From contig RQOL01000466.1 in NCBI GenBank assembly GCA_013076295.1, positions 1,116,001-1,180,000 on the forward strand: a stretch of 64,000 nucleotides of DNA. The letters run 5' to 3'. The position numbers were made by a program, and so were the translations under genes. The notes under the pieces were generated by a model, which saw only the letters and a program-made list of their open reading frames with translations, was not told where the DNA came from and did no database searches. This document shows, in pieces, positions 61,170 to 64,000 of this stretch. The DNA is from Sanderia malayensis (taxonomy: Eukaryota; Cnidaria; Scyphozoa; Semaeostomeae; Pelagiidae). Position 1 is the first letter of the stretch. Each line of letters starts with the position of its first letter.

Positions 61170-63849
61170 CTATCTTCTTTGGGTTTTTCCTTGCTTTCTT
61201 TTGCCCGAAAACAAGTGCTTTGGCATTTTCGTCTGAATTTTCCGGTCAGCTTCACCTGTGAAACAATTAAAGCAATTTTTAATAAAGCACTTCATAATGA
61301 AGAGAAAATAACAAACAAAAACAACGACTCTTACCTGCCCTTCCAAACTGGTTGATTTTCCTTTGAGATACTTTGGCCAATTTTCTAACCTTGGCTCGTT
61401 TCTAAACAACAACAAGCAAAATATACATACTTACACTGCAACACTTCAGTACATCAAAAATAAATCATTTGCTAGCAAAAGATACAATGTTCACTAAATC
61501 TAGTAATAAAACTAAACAACATAAATTACCACTGGATCAGGCATTCCAGACTGGTCACGTGGCGTCTTCTTGGAAGAGCTTCGGGCGCGTGATGCACTCG
61601 CAGCAACACTATCTTCGTGTTTTCTCTTCTTGTTCTTCCGACCAACGGATCTTGCACGTGTAGAATCCGTATCCTATCAAAAAAGGAGAATTAGCTTTGT
61701 TGAATTAAATATTCTTCTCCAATTACCCCAGTTACTTCGTCAAGAAAGCATTATTACTCACCATCATTTCAAGATCACCATCTATGTTGAAATCAATTTC
61801 GTCATCCGCCTCTCTCTTTTGCGGTCTGCCAAATCTATCAAGCTAAAAACCAGCAAGAAATTCAACTATTACCAATCTTTACTTATAACATTGACTTGCA
61901 GCATTACGATAATGCATGTAGGCGCTGCAAAAGTTGCAACTGTCTTTAAACAAAGATGAAAAATACCGCAACATGCTACTGCAATGAATCTCATACCTTG
62001 AGGGATGCTTTTCTGGGCAGTGTGGGGTAGTTCGAGCCCTTCTTGGCCCGGTGCTCTTGAACACGAATCTTCTTCTTCTTTCGAATCCTAAACAAATAAA
62101 CAGAGAAAAAAATAAACAATTCTAACAGACAAAAAACAAATAAACAGAAGAGCGATCGTTGTATTTTCACTTGCTATTCTTCTATATATAACAAGTTCTG
62201 CCAACCAACAAAAAGTTGAACGTTGTTGGTCCAAGCATGATATACTAAGACATCTTACTTTTATTCACACACACAAATAAGCAGACAGATAAATAAAAAT
62301 CCTCACTCTTCCGCGAGTTTTTGAGTTTCTTCCTCTTCGGAGTCCATATCATCGACTTCTTCATCGTAGACGCCAGCAGATTCTCTCAGTTCCTCCTCCC
62401 TTTCCAACTCTTCTAGCCTCTCCATGATTTCAGGATCGATGAAATCGGCAATGTTCTTGCCGTTAAAAAGCTCGGGAATGACGTCATACTTTTCGTCCTC
62501 TCCCATCACGTACAATTTCTGGTGGTCGAAGTTGTAGTCCTCGCCAAGCTCTTTTTGCAAATCTTTTTGCAGTTTCCTCTGAGACTTATCAACGTCCATA
62601 CCTTTTCCTGCAATTACAAAGCATGAAGAGCATCAACTTAAAGGAGGAAAGTCATTTACATCGCTTGTGTGATACTTCATAGGATACAATCGAATCTCGA
62701 ACTCAGTTATCTCGAACAACTCGCTATCTCGAATAGATTCCCATTTCCCCTCGTTCTCTACTTGGTTGAATTTGGTTCGGACACAAACTCCTGCTATGTC
62801 GAACAAATTTTCATTTCCCCTGCGAGTTCGAGATAGCAAGAGTCGACTGTAGTTGCAAATACTTGAATGGCTCCAAATAATAAATATTCGAAAACATACG
62901 CTGCACGGGAATTTTTATGCTTATACAATAAAAAAATTCCCATCCTAAAAACATCCTTGATAATAATAAGAAGATAATTGCAGAGTTATGGGTGACATAA
63001 AATCTCGGCTGAACACATGATAAACATCAAAACATATTAACCTTTCTTGACAGCTCCTTCTGGGATGAAGGCTGGTCTCTCTTTCGCGTCTCTTGGCGTT
63101 GGCATCGACACGTGCAGCCTGTTGATTATTTCTCCCACCTTTTTGCTCTTCATCTTCACTTCAACTCGATGAGCAAGAAGTCTCTCACAGGCATCTGTCT
63201 TCACAGCTATGACACCCTCTTCAGTCAATGTACTCATTGGTATAACGGTGATACCTTGAAACAAAAGCATAGCCAATAATATCACTCAATGTTTGCTATT
63301 ATAGTTTATAGATTATAATAGATTCTAACATAGATTATAAAGAGCCTGAATAGTTTCAAGACCAATTATCGTAAGGATTCTATCAACCGCCCTGGGCGGT
63401 TGATAGAGGGGGCGCTTGTTTCACACTTTTTGATTTTATGGTGGGCCCTCATTGGAGGGGGGGGTTAAAAGAGGGTGGGTGCTAATTAGATGAAATACAG
63501 TACTTATTTATTTACTCAATCTCATTGGGCTAGCTTTAATTTAGCTCCTAGTTCTATATATTTACCCAACTCAGCAAGACAACATATCTTTCATACATTA
63601 ACTCATTATGCACCAAACTAACTTACCATCATCATTAAAAACATCCAGCAACTTTCGTTTTTCCTCTGGCAATTCATCAACTGTGACAATGTCAATTTTA
63701 TTCAAGCAAACAACAATTGGCTTGTTGGTGAACAATGGTCTGATGTTGTTGAAGAGCTCAATTTGTTCTTCAATTGAATGATTACACTGTTCCGACAGAT
63801 CCATCACATACAACACTGCAGCACGAATATGTGCCAAAGCAGTAATAGC
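61170..63849 (-). CDS. GTPBP4: NOG1 / GTPBP4, 3' part (nucleolar GTPase)
   Basis: NOG1 is an essential Obg-type GTPase needed for maturation of the 60S ribosomal subunit in the nucleolus. Eight exons in the window join in frame: 63627-63849, 63042-63254, 62307-62607, 61997-62087, 61762-61842, 61530-61673, 61335-61401 and 61170-61255. The first holds [19 protein letters not shown] and the G4 motif NKID; the next [20 protein letters not shown] and [11 protein letters not shown]. Then come the C-terminal NOG1 signatures ([39 protein letters not shown]), a basic stretch [16 protein letters not shown] and the terminal [18 protein letters not shown]. The N-terminal helical domain and the G1-G3 motifs lie beyond the window. 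Stop 61170-61172. Confidence 0.95.
62687..62849. mobile_element. pogo-like MITE in a NOG1 intron
   Basis: Ends CAATCGAATCTCGAACTCAG and GCAAGAGTCGACTG with internal TATCTCGAAC repeats, flanked by TA (62685-62686, 62850-62851). Third element of the CAGT/TA type in the window. Confidence 0.7.
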
Positions 63850-64000
63850 CTAAAACACATATATATAATCACATAAGAAGTATCACCACCTCTGTCTACA
63901 CTCTGCCTACAAGTGTCTACACAAGAATAAGGTCTACACTCATAGCTAGAGAAAATTATTCTTTCCCTTCTGTACTTCTACTACATATAACTAAACATAA

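Overview
This is a nuclear window from an animal. It is AT-rich and intron-dense, with most introns 100-600 bases long, and carries orthologues of conserved metazoan genes: BBS5, the GATOR2 subunit MIOS, the nucleolar GTPase NOG1/GTPBP4 and the 5' part of calpain-7. A pentameric ligand-gated channel, a BTB/POZ gene, an ISL2EU-type transposon and many MITEs point to an early-branching invertebrate. Secreted precursors with an acidic pro-region and a cationic tail resemble cnidarian antimicrobial precursors, so a cnidarian is my best guess, not a proof. A run of exactly 100 N (6604-6703) marks a scaffold gap. LAYOUT: 1-1921 holds the 3' half of one BBS5 copy, followed by a decayed copy of the channel gene (2616-4273). 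4.75-6.5 kb is a degraded cysteine-rich/SWIM-like gene that runs up to the gap. 6.7-18.5 kb is a plus-strand tandem array of at least five small genes (A to E). Each complete one has a signal peptide, an acidic pro-region and a C-terminal array of five-residue units RRR-[YWA]-[AV]; decayed paralogues, a 5'-truncated LINE copy and repeated promoter blocks lie between them. 18.9-19.2 kb is a ~62-base tandem repeat. 19.5-22.4 kb carries seven 5' exons of calpain-7 (minus strand) whose catalytic exons I could not find. 23.2-28.0 kb is a six-exon minus-strand gene with two psq-type helix-turn-helix domains and a CENP-B/Tc5-like segment. 29.5-34.5 kb is an apparently complete ISL2EU transposon with 686-base inverted repeats and two converging ORFs. 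35.05-36.67 kb is a Mutator-like foldback element interrupted by a pogo/Tigger-like MITE. 37.16-40.52 kb is a complete second BBS5 copy with a candidate ciliary X-box just upstream, followed by the intact channel gene (to 44.12 kb). 45.9-60.7 kb is MIOS on the minus strand (about 35 exons), hosting a plus-strand BTB gene and a tRNA-Asp in its introns. 61.17-63.85 kb is the 3' part of NOG1. HOW IT FITS TOGETHER: the conserved genes are unrelated in function (ciliary BBSome, nutrient signalling to mTORC1, ribosome biogenesis, protease), so this is ordinary animal gene neighbourhood, not an operon. The unusual content is the Arg-rich tandem gene family, the BBS5-channel duplication spaced by 38.4 kb (segmental duplication or two unmerged haplotypes), and a rich layer of DNA transposons. 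Exon boundaries were worked out by eye from splice sites and reading-frame continuity; family assignments come from recognising protein motifs, without database searches.
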